From Natronoarchaeum rubrum (GTDB lineage: Archaea; Halobacteriota; Halobacteria; Halobacteriales; Natronoarchaeaceae), in assembly GCF_024494695.1 (NCBI RefSeq), contig NZ_JANHDP010000003.1:1-64000 (forward strand): 64,000 nt of DNA, written 5' to 3'. The translations under genes were made by a program, and so were the position numbers. The number at the start of each line of letters is the position of its first letter. The stretch's first letter is position 1. Positions 34,163-42,107 of this stretch are shown piece by piece. The notes under the pieces were generated by a model. It was not told where the DNA came from. It ran no database searches and saw only the letters and a list, made by a program, of their open reading frames with translations.

Positions 34163-35059
34163 GTGAGCCAGCAACAGCAAGAGGAGCCGGGGGAGGCTGA
34201 CAGGGAAGAGGGGGTGCCGGACCGCGAGATGTACGGCCAGCGATCGCCCCAGCAGGAGCGCATGGCCGAGAAGACGCGCCGAGCGAGCGAGGCGGCCGAG
34301 CGCCGGGAGCGCGAGGCCGAGGAAGGCGTCGAGACGGCGCGCCTCAAAGTGTTCCGGTACGATCCGGAGGTCGAGGGGAAACAGGAACCGCGCTTCGACG
34401 CCTTTCACGTCCCCTTCGAGAAGGGGATGACCGTACTCGACGCGCTGATCTACGCCCGGGACCACTTCGACTCGTCGCTGACCTTTCGTCACTCCTGCCG
34501 GCAGGCGATCTGCGGGTCGGACGCCTTCTTCATCAACGGTCGCCAGCGCCTGGGCTGCAAGACCCAGATCCAGGCCCTCGAAGAGCCCGTGCGGGTCGAG
34601 CCGCTACCCCACATGGACGTGATCAAGGACCTGGTAGTGGAGATGGAGGACTTCTACGATCAGATGAAGGCCGTCGAGCCGTACTTTCAGGGCGAGGACG
34701 CGCCGCTGATCAAGGAGTTAGAGGAGCAGCGCCAGAGCCCCGAAAACCACGAGTACGTCAAGATGTCGACCCGCTGCATCTGGTGTGGCGCCTGCACGTC
34801 CTCCTGTAACATCGCCGCCGACAGCGAGTATCTGGGGCCAGCCTCCGTGAACAAGGCCTACAAGTTCATCATGGACGAGCGCGAGGCCGACCCCGAGATC
34901 ACCCAGCACCGCATGGAGATCATGGAGTCCGAGCGCGGCGTCTGGCGCTGCCAGACGCAGTTCTCCTGTACCGAGGTGTGTCCGAAAGACATCCCGCTGA
35001 CTGAACACATCCAGGAACTCAAGCGGGAAGCCGTGAAGCGAAACCTGAAGTTCTGGTAG
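34163..35059 (+). CDS. sdhB: Succinate dehydrogenase / fumarate reductase iron-sulfur subunit
   Basis: Electron-transfer subunit of complex II. 298 residues from the GTG start; a GGGGGAG element 7 bases upstream acts as ribosome site. A charged N-terminal extension of about 60 residues precedes the ferredoxin domain. The [2Fe-2S] site is CRQAICGSD followed by GC (Asp as third ligand, as in E. coli SdhB); the [4Fe-4S] site is CIWCGACTSSC; CQTQFSCTEVCPKD supplies the remaining ligands of the [3Fe-4S] and [4Fe-4S] clusters. The gene stands alone: sdhA, sdhC and sdhD are not next to it, although these genes usually form one operon. Confidence 0.95.
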   Translation: MSQQQQEEPGEADREEGVPDREMYGQRSPQQERMAEKTRRASEAAERREREAEEGVETARLKVFRYDPEVEGKQEPRFDAFHVPFEKGMTVLDALIYARDHFDSSLTFRHSCRQAICGSDAFFINGRQRLGCKTQIQALEEPVRVEPLPHMDVIKDLVVEMEDFYDQMKAVEPYFQGEDAPLIKELEEQRQSPENHEYVKMSTRCIWCGACTSSCNIAADSEYLGPASVNKAYKFIMDEREADPEITQHRMEIMESERGVWRCQTQFSCTEVCPKDIPLTEHIQELKREAVKRNLKFW

Positions 35060-35090
35060 CGATCAGTCGTCCGCGTCACCCTCCACTTCC

Positions 35091-35741
35091 TCACTCCGCG
35101 ATCGCCGCGTCGACCAGTCGCGCCTCCGCGTTCCGCAGGAGCGTCGACGCCGCGCTCTCCGAGCAGCCGAGTTCCGACGCGACGGCCGACAGCGAGGCGG
35201 TTCGCGGGACCTCGAAGTACCCCAACTCGCGGGCGACCGACAGCGCCTCGAACTGTCGCCGAGTGAGCCGACCGGCCAGCGACCCCGAGAGCCGATCGTG
35301 GTCGCCGACGCGCTCGACATCGATCTCGACGCCGTCGGGGAAGCCATCGAGCAGCCCGGTGAGCGAATCCTCCGTTCCGAGCGCCGTCATGCGCACCCGC
35401 GACGAGTCCTCGTACACGATCGGCGGGACGATCACGAGCCCGCGGTCGTCGAACGGTTCCAGCAGCGACGCGTCGGCGTCGCGCAGATCCATCTCGGCGT
35501 AACCGTAGAACCGGTCGTGGTCGATCGGCGCGACGTCGAACCGTCGGACGGCGTCGATCCCCTCGACGACCTCTCTGCACCGTCGACGGTCGCCGACGAC
35601 GAGGGAGAGAAAGCAGACGACGCCCTCGCCGGGCCGTACCCGCCACGAGAGCACCTCTTCGCGGACGACGTACCCCTCGTAGTCCGGGGTGGGCAACTGC
35701 ATCGATTCCGGAAGCGAGATCGTCAGGTCGACGGACTGCAC
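35091..35741 (-). CDS. Bat-type HTH transcriptional regulator
   Basis: 216 residues, haloarchaeal bacterio-opsin-activator-like family. The N-terminal ~150 residues form the beta-rich sensor-like domain (VCFLSLVVGDRRRC, FYGYAEMDLRDADASLLEPF, RMTALGTEDSLTGLL). The C-terminus is HTH_10: LTRRQFEALSVARELGYFEVPR, then LSAVASELGCSESAASTLLR. No PAS or GAF domain, so it is a short member with an unknown signal. It lies tail-to-tail with sdhB and head-to-head with the P450 gene (83-base gap), so control of the P450 is possible. Confidence 0.88.
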   Translation of the reverse strand: MQSVDLTISLPESMQLPTPDYEGYVVREEVLSWRVRPGEGVVCFLSLVVGDRRRCREVVEGIDAVRRFDVAPIDHDRFYGYAEMDLRDADASLLEPFDDRGLVIVPPIVYEDSSRVRMTALGTEDSLTGLLDGFPDGVEIDVERVGDHDRLSGSLAGRLTRRQFEALSVARELGYFEVPRTASLSAVASELGCSESAASTLLRNAEARLVDAAIAE

Positions 35742-35824
35742 GCGATCGGGTTGCGTACCCGGATATAAAAACGTTCACTGCTTCGCGCGAACGCCGACGG
35801 TCGCGCGGCGCCAACGTTCACCCG

Positions 35825-37198
35825 ATGGCAAACCGTTCCGTCGACGCCGGTCGATCGCGCACCGACGCCGAAGCGCCGCCCCGACGCACCGGGCTGCCGG
35901 TGCTCGGAAGCACGATTCCGTTCGCCCGGCAGGGGATCGACTTCACCGACGAGCTCCGTCCGCACGGCGACGTCGTCGCCTACCGAGCGCTCGGTCAAGA
36001 GTTCGTCGCCGTCTTCGACCCCGACCTCGTGGAGACCGTTCTCGTTTCCCGGAACGACGAGTTTCCCAAGGGTGAGTTCGAGACCGCGTTCGGCGAACTC
36101 GTCGCTCCCGAGGGCGTCGTGTTCACCGAAGGCGAGCGCTGGCGACGGCAGCGCCAGCTCCTCCAGTCCGCGTTCACGCCCGCAGAAGTCCAGACGTACG
36201 TCGACGCGATGGCCGACGAAGCGGCGGCGCTGGCGGACGGCTGGAACGACGGCGAGGTCGTCGAACTTCGGGAAGCGCTGTCGACGTTCGCGCTCGGCGT
36301 GCTGACGCGGGCGCTGTTCGATCTGGAGTTCGACGACGAACGGGCGGCGGTCGTCCGCGAGGCGACCCGCGCGCTCGCCGACGTCGCCGACCCGAGCGCG
36401 TACGCGGTGCGCTCGGTCGTTCCGTCGTGGCTCCCGGTCGGCGACGAGCGGCGCTACGAGCGGGCGATGGACGACCTCTCGGCGCTGGTCGAGCGGCTCG
36501 TCGAGGAGCGCCGGAGCGACGCCGGCGGCGACGACGCCGAACGGGACGATCTCCTCTCGATGCTGGCGGCCGCCGAGTACCCGAACGGCGAGCGGATGAC
36601 GCCCGAGGAAGTTCGCGACCAGCTCGTCACGTTCCTGTTTGCCGGCCACGAGACGACCGCGACGGCCCTGACCTACGCCTGCTGGCTGCTGGCCGGCCAC
36701 CCCGACGCGCGCCGGCGTCTCGACGCCGAGCTCGACGCCGAATTGGGCGGTCGTGATCCGGCGTTCGGGGACATCCCGGCGCTCGACGAGACGGAAGCGA
36801 TCGCACGGGAGGCGATGCGGCTCTACCCGCCCGCGCCGATCCTCTACCGCGAGCCCCGCGAGGAGACCGTGCTCGGCGGCTATCGGCTCCCGGCGGACGC
36901 GACGCTCCAGCTGTCGGCCTACGGCATCCACCGCGACGAGCGCTGGTGGTCGGAGCCGGCGTCGTTCCGACCGGAGCGCTGGCTCGACGATCGCGAGCGG
37001 CCGGAGTACGCGTACTTCCCCTTCGGCGGCGGGCCGCGCCACTGTCTGGGGATGCGCTTCGCGATGACCGAGCTACAGATCGCCCTGGCGACGCTGGCGC
37101 GGCGCGTCGAGTTCGAGCGCGTCACGGAGTCACTGGACCCGACGATGGGCGTGACGCTCGATCCCGGTGCCGTCGAGGTGAGAGTGAAAAAGCGGTGA
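35825..37198 (+). CDS. Cytochrome P450
   Basis: Heme monooxygenase of 457 residues, soluble (no N-terminal anchor). The I-helix reads LFAGHETTATAL, the K-helix EAMRLYPP (ExxR), the meander FRPERWLDD, and the heme-binding loop FPFGGGPRHCLGMRFA contains the Cys ligand. ALARE-like WRRQRQLLQSAFTP is the C-helix heme-propionate contact. The overall layout fits CYP174-like haloarchaeal P450s, but subfamily assignment is recall. Substrate unknown; carotenoid or lipid are guesses. No ferredoxin partner adjacent. Divergent from a bat-type regulator. Confidence 0.92.
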   Translation: MANRSVDAGRSRTDAEAPPRRTGLPVLGSTIPFARQGIDFTDELRPHGDVVAYRALGQEFVAVFDPDLVETVLVSRNDEFPKGEFETAFGELVAPEGVVFTEGERWRRQRQLLQSAFTPAEVQTYVDAMADEAAALADGWNDGEVVELREALSTFALGVLTRALFDLEFDDERAAVVREATRALADVADPSAYAVRSVVPSWLPVGDERRYERAMDDLSALVERLVEERRSDAGGDDAERDDLLSMLAAAEYPNGERMTPEEVRDQLVTFLFAGHETTATALTYACWLLAGHPDARRRLDAELDAELGGRDPAFGDIPALDETEAIAREAMRLYPPAPILYREPREETVLGGYRLPADATLQLSAYGIHRDERWWSEPASFRPERWLDDRERPEYAYFPFGGGPRHCLGMRFAMTELQIALATLARRVEFERVTESLDPTMGVTLDPGAVEVRVKKR

Positions 37199-37216
37199 GA
37201 GAACGGGCGATCCGGA

Positions 37217-38395
37217 CTACAGCGCGTCCCAGGCCTTCCGGGCGCGGTTCCAGGAGGTAATGTCGGCGATCCAGCGGGCGGCGATGGCTTTCTTGAGCGT
37301 CTCGGCGGGCATGCCGCCGAACGTGCCGACCACGTCGAACAGCGCGCCGGCGCCGAAGCCGGGGTCGACCTCCGTCGCGACGGCCTCGTCGCCGATCGAG
37401 ATGACCGTCCCCTTGTCCTTGTGCCGCCAAGTCTTCATGGGCCGGTCGTCGATCGCGCGGGCGAGGTTCTCGCCGGCGACCTCGGCGGCCTGCCAGGCGG
37501 CCTGCGCGGTCGGCGGCGCGGGGTTGTCGCCCTGGTCGATCACGGCGGAGTCGCCGATGGCGAACACGCGCTCGTCGCTGGTCTCGAACGTCGAGGAGGC
37601 GGTGACGCGGTTGTGCTCGTTGTCGAGGTCGACGCCGTCCATGGCGTCGCGGCCGGTGATACCCCCGGTCCAGACGAACACGTCGTAGTCGATCGCGTCG
37701 CGCTCGTCGAACTCGATGGCCTCGGCGGTCGCCTCGGTGATCGGGTCGTCGGTAAGGATGTTCACGCCGGCGTCCTCAAGCTTCTCGCGGAGCGCCTGCT
37801 GGATCTCGTCGGAGCCCGGCGGGAAGATCTCTTCGAGCGCCTCGACGAGCGTGATCTCGATCGGCGCGTTGTTCCGGTCGCGGAACTCGGCGACCTCGCC
37901 CGCGCTCTGGATGCCCGAGAGACCGGCGCCGCCGATGACGACCTCGGCGGGATCGCTGCGCGTCGCGTCCTCGGCGGCTTCCTTGACGCGTTCGTGGATG
38001 TCGAGGGCGTCGTCGAGACTCTTGAGCGTCATCGAGTGCTCTTCGAGGCCGGGGATGCCGTAGTAGGCGGTCTGGCTACCCAGCGCGACGAGCGCGTAGT
38101 CGTAGTCGATCGTCTCGCCGTCGTCCAGTTCGACCTCACGGTCGTCGACGTCGAGGCCCGTGACCTCGCCCTCGACGAACGTCGTCGCGGGCGATTTGAT
38201 CTCCTCGACCGGGATGGTGATCTTGTGCTGGACCGACGGATCGCGGATCACGCGGTGGGACTCGTGGAGCACCAGGTGATAGTCGGTGTCGGAGACCCAG
38301 ACGATCTCCGTGCTGCCGTTCAGTTCCTCCTCGAGTTGCTTGACCGCGCCGGCGCCAGCGTAGCCTGCGCCGAGAACGACGACCGTGGCTGTCAT
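37217..38395 (-). CDS. FAD-dependent NADH dehydrogenase (type II) / pyridine nucleotide-disulfide oxidoreductase
   Basis: 392-residue flavoprotein. VVVLGAGYAGAGAVKQLEEEL is the first dinucleotide fold for FAD, EVVIGGAGLSGIQSAGEVAEF the second for NAD(P)H, and DERVFAIGDSAVID the C-terminal FAD contact; WTGGITG is typical. No redox-active CxxC pair near the flavin, which argues for an NDH-2-like enzyme passing electrons to quinone rather than a disulfide reductase. The C-terminus carries hydrophobic residues able to touch the membrane. A TATA-like element about 29 bases before the ATG suggests a leaderless mRNA. Confidence 0.88.
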   Translation of the reverse strand: MTATVVVLGAGYAGAGAVKQLEEELNGSTEIVWVSDTDYHLVLHESHRVIRDPSVQHKITIPVEEIKSPATTFVEGEVTGLDVDDREVELDDGETIDYDYALVALGSQTAYYGIPGLEEHSMTLKSLDDALDIHERVKEAAEDATRSDPAEVVIGGAGLSGIQSAGEVAEFRDRNNAPIEITLVEALEEIFPPGSDEIQQALREKLEDAGVNILTDDPITEATAEAIEFDERDAIDYDVFVWTGGITGRDAMDGVDLDNEHNRVTASSTFETSDERVFAIGDSAVIDQGDNPAPPTAQAAWQAAEVAGENLARAIDDRPMKTWRHKDKGTVISIGDEAVATEVDPGFGAGALFDVVGTFGGMPAETLKKAIAARWIADITSWNRARKAWDAL

Positions 38396-38492
38396 GACTG
38401 GTACTCAGCAACCCTGTGATACAAAGGCTTTGAAACCGCAGTGTGTGTGATAACGGTTCTCTCTCACGGTTCCCGGCGAGAGGGCAGTAGCA

Positions 38493-38572
38493 GAGCGATC
38501 GCTCGCTCGCAGCGACGGTTCGAGAACGGAGCGAGAAGATCAAGAGCGGTCGCGTCCGCGATCGGACGCCGA
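38493..38572. repeat. Inverted-repeat cluster between ndh-like gene and HTH regulator
   Basis: Contains the 12-base palindrome GAGCGATCGCTC (38493-38504) and a perfect 7-bp hairpin 38552-38558/38563-38569 with loop CGAT. The 14 bases at 38559-38572 recur exactly at 39956-39969 in another intergenic hairpin cluster. No gene here. Confidence 0.45.
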
Positions 38573-38597
38573 TAGATCGGACGACGTCAGCCGCCGA

Positions 38598-39131
38598 TCA
38601 GTGCTGGGGCTCTTCGGCCGGCGCGACCATATCGTCGATCTTCAAGATCAGGATGTTCGCGGTGTCGTCCTTCCCGTCGACGGTCCCCTCGACCTTGAGC
38701 TTCGAGAGCGGCGTCGGGCCGACGACGACCGTGTCGCCCTCGTGGATGTCGCGGACCGATCCCTGGATGTGGATCTCGGCGCGGCACAGCTCGGGGTGGT
38801 GAACGCTGCTGAGGTCGATCCCCTCGACGTTACCCTCCGTGACTTCCTCGCCCTCGTGGGTCATGGGCACGGCGGCGGGCTCGTCCATCTGCTGGATGTC
38901 GAGCGCCTCGTAGGCGGTTGCGGTCGGCTTGTAGCCGCCCTTCGGGCCGGGGACGCCTTCGACGAGCTGGAGCGCTTTGAGGCTCTGCATCTGGTTGCGA
39001 ATCGTACCCGGATTTCGGTCGACCTCTTCGGCGATGTCCTCGCCTTTCACCGCGTCCTCGGACTCCCGGTGGAGATTGATCAGCGCGGTGAGAATGGTCT
39101 TCTGGCTGGGCGTGAGTTCGATGGATGACAT
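38598..39131 (-). CDS. Winged-helix transcriptional regulator with C-terminal beta domain
   Basis: 177 residues. The N-terminal winged helix reads ELTPSQKTILTALINLHRE, GEDIAEEVDRNPGTIRNQMQ and LVEGVPGPKGGYKPTATAY. The C-terminal half is beta-rich (CRAEIHIQGSVRDIHEGDTV, VVGPTPLSKLKVEGTVDG, ILILKIDDMVAP), suggesting a ligand-binding or oligomerisation barrel. Rrf2-, TrmB- or MarR-like by its HTH; I cannot name the exact family. ATG 39131 is chosen because a TTTAAG box lies about 30 bases upstream. Neighbour of a DtxR-type regulator on the same strand. Confidence 0.8.
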   Translation of the reverse strand: MSSIELTPSQKTILTALINLHRESEDAVKGEDIAEEVDRNPGTIRNQMQSLKALQLVEGVPGPKGGYKPTATAYEALDIQQMDEPAAVPMTHEGEEVTEGNVEGIDLSSVHHPELCRAEIHIQGSVRDIHEGDTVVVGPTPLSKLKVEGTVDGKDDTANILILKIDDMVAPAEEPQH

Positions 39132-39242
39132 TACTGTAACGTTCGGTAGTGATCGTCTTAAATCCGGCGAATAGGACCACTTTTCGCCCGCGTGATACTG
39201 ATTTCCACGCACGGCACGAAGCGGCGTTCCCGACGAAAACTA

Positions 39243-39911
39243 TCAGACGGCGTCGTGGACGTGAACGTCCGCCGCGACGTTTTCGGGGAGCGACACCTCG
39301 GCGTCTCGATCTTTCGGGCGGGCCGTAATCATCCCGAAGGGGGCAACCTCGTCGATCCGCAGCGTGACGCCGGGGTCGATCCCGCGCTCGGAGAGGTAGC
39401 GCAGCACCTCCGAATCCCGATCGCTGATCCGCTCGACGACGACGGTGTCTCCCTCGCTGAACTCGGTCAGCTGTCTGCTCTGGCTCGCCTCCGGGGGTTC
39501 GAGCTGTTCGTTGGGGATCGGATCGCCGTGGGGATCGACCTCGGGGTCGCCCAGCGCCTCGACGAGTCGGCGCTCGAACTTCTCGCTGATGTGGTGTTCC
39601 AGCCTGTCGGCCTCCTCGTGGACCTCGCTCCAGTCGTAGTCGAGCTGCTCGGTGAGGTAGGATTCGAGCAGGCGGTGGTGACGGACGACTTCCAGCGCGA
39701 CGGTCTCGCCCTCGGGCGTCAGCTCGACACCCTTGTACTTCTCGCGGTCGACCAGCCCGCGCTCCTCTAGCTTGTCGATCATGCTGGTGACCGTCGGCGA
39801 CGTGACGTCGAGGTACTCCGCGATCTCGGAGGTGCGGATCCGCCCGTCGCGCTCGCCCTGCAGGTGGTAGATCACCTTCAGGTAGTCCTCCATCACGTCG
39901 CTGAGCATCAT
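39243..39911 (-). CDS. DtxR/MntR-type metal-dependent transcriptional regulator
   Basis: 222 residues. The N-terminal wHTH reads MEDYLKVIYHLQGERDGRIRTSEIAEYLDV (given here as MEDYLKVIYHLQ and TSEIAEYLDVTSPTVTSMI), followed by the dimerisation/metal domain EVVRHHRLLESYLTEQL and HEEADRLEHHISEKFERRL (His/Glu metal ligands), then a C-terminal FeoA/SH3-like domain. Probably senses Fe2+ or Mn2+ and represses metal uptake genes. Start ATG 39911 (or 39908) is fixed by a TATA box at 39938-39948. The longer frame upstream is Arg/Pro-rich and is rejected. Confidence 0.93.
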   Translation of the reverse strand: MMLSDVMEDYLKVIYHLQGERDGRIRTSEIAEYLDVTSPTVTSMIDKLEERGLVDREKYKGVELTPEGETVALEVVRHHRLLESYLTEQLDYDWSEVHEEADRLEHHISEKFERRLVEALGDPEVDPHGDPIPNEQLEPPEASQSRQLTEFSEGDTVVVERISDRDSEVLRYLSERGIDPGVTLRIDEVAPFGMITARPKDRDAEVSLPENVAADVHVHDAV

Positions 39912-39937
39912 CTCGCCAGCGAGTAGGGAGGGCGGAC

Positions 39938-39948
39938 TTGTATATCTA
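39938..39948 (-). promoter_or_regulatory. TATA box of the DtxR-type gene
   Basis: Minus-strand TAGATATACAA is centred about 31 bases before the ATG at 39911, indicating a leaderless or very short-leader mRNA. Confidence 0.6.
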
Positions 39949-39950
39949 CC

Positions 39951-40064
39951 GCGGTCGATCGGACGCCGACCGCGGCGAGGCGGCGCGGCGACGCCGCGGA
40001 GCGGGACGCGCAGCGGCCGCGGATCGGCGCCGGAGCGAGGCCATAGAGCGGCGGCGAGACGCCG
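39951..40064. repeat. Hairpin-rich GC cluster between dtxR-type and arginase genes
   Basis: Perfect inverted repeats at 39951-39957/39967-39973 (7 bp, loop 9), 39984-39989/39993-39998 (6 bp, loop GAC) and 40052-40056/40060-40064 (5 bp, loop AGA), plus GGCGCC and GCGGCCGC palindromes. Shares 14 bases (39956-39969) with the cluster at 38559-38572. Non-coding. Confidence 0.45.
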
Positions 40065-40089
40065 TGGAACGGCGCCGGGAGATGCCACA

Positions 40090-40098
40090 GATAATAAG
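40090..40098 (+). promoter_or_regulatory. TATA box of the arginase-family gene
   Basis: GATAATAAG lies about 25-33 bases before the ATG at 40123 (leaderless). Confidence 0.6.
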
Positions 40099-40122
40099 CG
40101 GGGCCTGCTCGTACGACGCTCC

Positions 40123-41046
40123 ATGACGCGAACCGTCCGGATCATCGGCGCACCGACCGACTACGGCGCGAACAGGCGCGGCGTCGACATGGGCCCCTCG
40201 GCGATCAGGTACGCCGGGCTGGCCGACGCCGTCGAGGCGACGGGCGCGACGACGGTCGACGTCGGCGACCTGTTCGTCGCGCGCGCCGAGGAGCGCGACC
40301 CGGATGCCGGGGCGCCGGCGGGCGACGCGAAGTTCCTGCGCGAGGTCGAGGATGTCTCGGAGAGTCTCGCCGACGAAGTCGCCGACGCCGTCGCCGACGG
40401 GGAGCTGCCCCTCGCGCTCGGCGGCGACCACTCGATCGCCATCGGGACGCTCGCCGGCGCGGGCCGCGACGCCGAGCTCGGCGCCGTCTGGTTCGACGCC
40501 CACGGTGACTTCAACACGCCCGAAACGTCGCCCAGCGGCAACGTCCACGGAATGCCGCTGGCCGCCGCGCTCGGGAAGGGGTCGTTCGCCGATCGTCCCT
40601 GGGCGCGCTCGGCCGGACTCCGCGAGGAGAACGTCGCGATCGTCGGCCTGCGGAGCATCGACGACGCCGAGCGCGAGGCGCTCCGCGAGAGCGACGTTAC
40701 CGTCTACACGATGTCGGATATCGACGCTCGTGGCCTGACGCCGGTCGTCGAGGACGCGCTGGACGTCGCGACCGACGGGGTCGAGGGGTTCCACGTCAGC
40801 CTCGATCTCGACTGGCTCGATCCCGGCGAGGCGCCCGGCGTCGGGACGCCGGTTCGGGGCGGCGTCAGCTACCGCGAGGCCCACGCCGCCATGGAACGGG
40901 TCGCAACCCGCGACGGCGCGGACGGCGCTGCCGACCTTCGATCGCTCGAACTCGTCGAGGTCAACCCGATCCTCGACGAGCACAACGAGACGGCCGAACT
41001 GGCGACCGAACTCGCCGCGAGCGCGCTCGGCAAGCGGATCCTGTAG
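40123..41046 (+). CDS. rocF: Arginase (ureohydrolase family)
   Basis: Binuclear-manganese ureohydrolase of 307 residues, most like arginase: arginine to ornithine and urea. Metal-binding motifs are ALGGDHSIAIG, WFDAHGDFNTPETSPSGNVHGMPL and VSLDLDWLDP. The SGNVHGMPLA segment and RGGVSYREAH favour arginase over agmatinase or formimidoylglutamase, but this is not decisive. A TATA box 25-33 bases upstream indicates a leaderless mRNA. Head-to-head with the DtxR-type regulator across a hairpin-rich 211-base gap; a manganese link between metal regulator and Mn enzyme is possible but unproven. Confidence 0.9.
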   Translation: MTRTVRIIGAPTDYGANRRGVDMGPSAIRYAGLADAVEATGATTVDVGDLFVARAEERDPDAGAPAGDAKFLREVEDVSESLADEVADAVADGELPLALGGDHSIAIGTLAGAGRDAELGAVWFDAHGDFNTPETSPSGNVHGMPLAAALGKGSFADRPWARSAGLREENVAIVGLRSIDDAEREALRESDVTVYTMSDIDARGLTPVVEDALDVATDGVEGFHVSLDLDWLDPGEAPGVGTPVRGGVSYREAHAAMERVATRDGADGAADLRSLELVEVNPILDEHNETAELATELAASALGKRIL

Positions 41047-41053
41047 CTCGGAG

Positions 41054-41383
41054 CTACGACTGTTCCGGATACATCTCGCTTCGTGGCGGTCGGTTTTCGG
41101 CGATCCGCACCGTTTCGTCGCTCTCGACGAGGACGGTACATCCCTGGAAGATGAACTCGACGCTCACGCGGCTGTCGCGGGCGTTCGCGTGGCGTATCAC
41201 TGACTTCAGGGCCTCCACGTCGACGCTCTCGTACAGCGTATCGAGGTCGCGTTCCGCGACCCCTTTCAGCGCGGCGACGCCCCGGAGTATCGCGCGCGTC
41301 AGGGATTCCTCGGGGCCCGGTTCCACGACGACCGTCGCGCCGCCGTCGGTCGCCGGTCGATCGCCGCAGTCGTTTCGTCCCAT
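41054..41383 (-). CDS. HalOD1 output-domain protein
   Basis: 109-residue stand-alone HalOD1 domain, a haloarchaeal putative signalling output module: SLTRAILRGVAALKGVAERDLDTLYESVD, then VDVEALKSVIRHA and SVEFIFQGCTVLVESDETVRI (each quoted piecewise). Often fused to receiver domains in two-component systems; here alone. Converges with the arginase gene (7-base gap). Target and partner unknown. Confidence 0.85.
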   Translation of the reverse strand: MGRNDCGDRPATDGGATVVVEPGPEESLTRAILRGVAALKGVAERDLDTLYESVDVEALKSVIRHANARDSRVSVEFIFQGCTVLVESDETVRIAENRPPRSEMYPEQS

Positions 41384-41618
41384 TTTTTTACGTGTAGTTG
41401 CGTAGAGCTTTCAGTCCTGCACCCAATCATGTAGGCTTTGCCGGTTTTTGGAGACGTTCGAGGCTCCATCAAACCCCGGCAGCGGCGCCGAGAGTTGCTG
41501 GTCTCCTCGGTCCGTCTCCACGGGTGTCGCCGAGCGGCGTCCGGCGTCCGAGCACCGGGGCCGTTGTCCGCCTCGGCGAAACGAAACGCAAATAGTGTAA
41601 GAATGCCTACTATATCTC

Positions 41619-42095
41619 GTGACGAGGGGACCTGCCGACGTTCACTTCCGCGAGACGCAACGCTTCCGGCAGCCCTGGCTGTGGGGGCTCCTGATCGGGG
41701 TTGCGGTGCTGGTCGGCGGCAGCCTGTACGCGGAGGGCGCTTCGGGCCCCGGTACGGCGATCGGCCTGGCCGTCGTGGTCGCCCTGCTGGCCCTGTTCGC
41801 CGTCGCCAAGTTGACGGTCGAGGTCCGCGGGGACGGCGTCCGGATTCAGTTCTTCCCCTTTCATCTCTCGCCCCGGCGGATCCCGCTGGAAGCTATCGAG
41901 CGCTCGGAGGCCGTCGAGTACAGTCCGATCCGGGACTACGGCGGCTGGGGGATCCGCTGGACGGGCGGTGGGAAAGCGTACAACGTCAGCGGCAGCGAGG
42001 GTGTCCGCGTCGATCGCCGAGACGCCAAGCAGTTGCTGATCGGATCGCAGCGCGCGGACGAACTGGAAGCGGCGATCGAACGAGCGCGGAAATAA
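41619..42095 (+). CDS. Membrane-anchored PH-like protein (DUF6141-like)
   Basis: 158 residues, GTG start. FRETQRFRQPWLWGLLIGVAV leads into two membrane helices (about 20-40 and 47-65), followed by a soluble beta-rich domain (VEVRGDGVRIQFFPF, IPLEAIERSEAVEY, YGGWGIRW, DRRDAKQLLIGSQRADELEAAI), resembling bacterial PH-type domains. I associate this pattern with DUF6141, without certainty. Function unknown. Convergent with gyrA (12-base gap). Confidence 0.65.
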   Translation: MTRGPADVHFRETQRFRQPWLWGLLIGVAVLVGGSLYAEGASGPGTAIGLAVVVALLALFAVAKLTVEVRGDGVRIQFFPFHLSPRRIPLEAIERSEAVEYSPIRDYGGWGIRWTGGGKAYNVSGSEGVRVDRRDAKQLLIGSQRADELEAAIERARK

Positions 42096-42107
42096 AACGG
42101 CGTCGAG

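Noticed and set aside
34490..34570. Missing third Cys in the [2Fe-2S] motif of SdhB
   Set aside because: Asp at this position is the normal ligand in E. coli-type SdhB, so it is not a defect.
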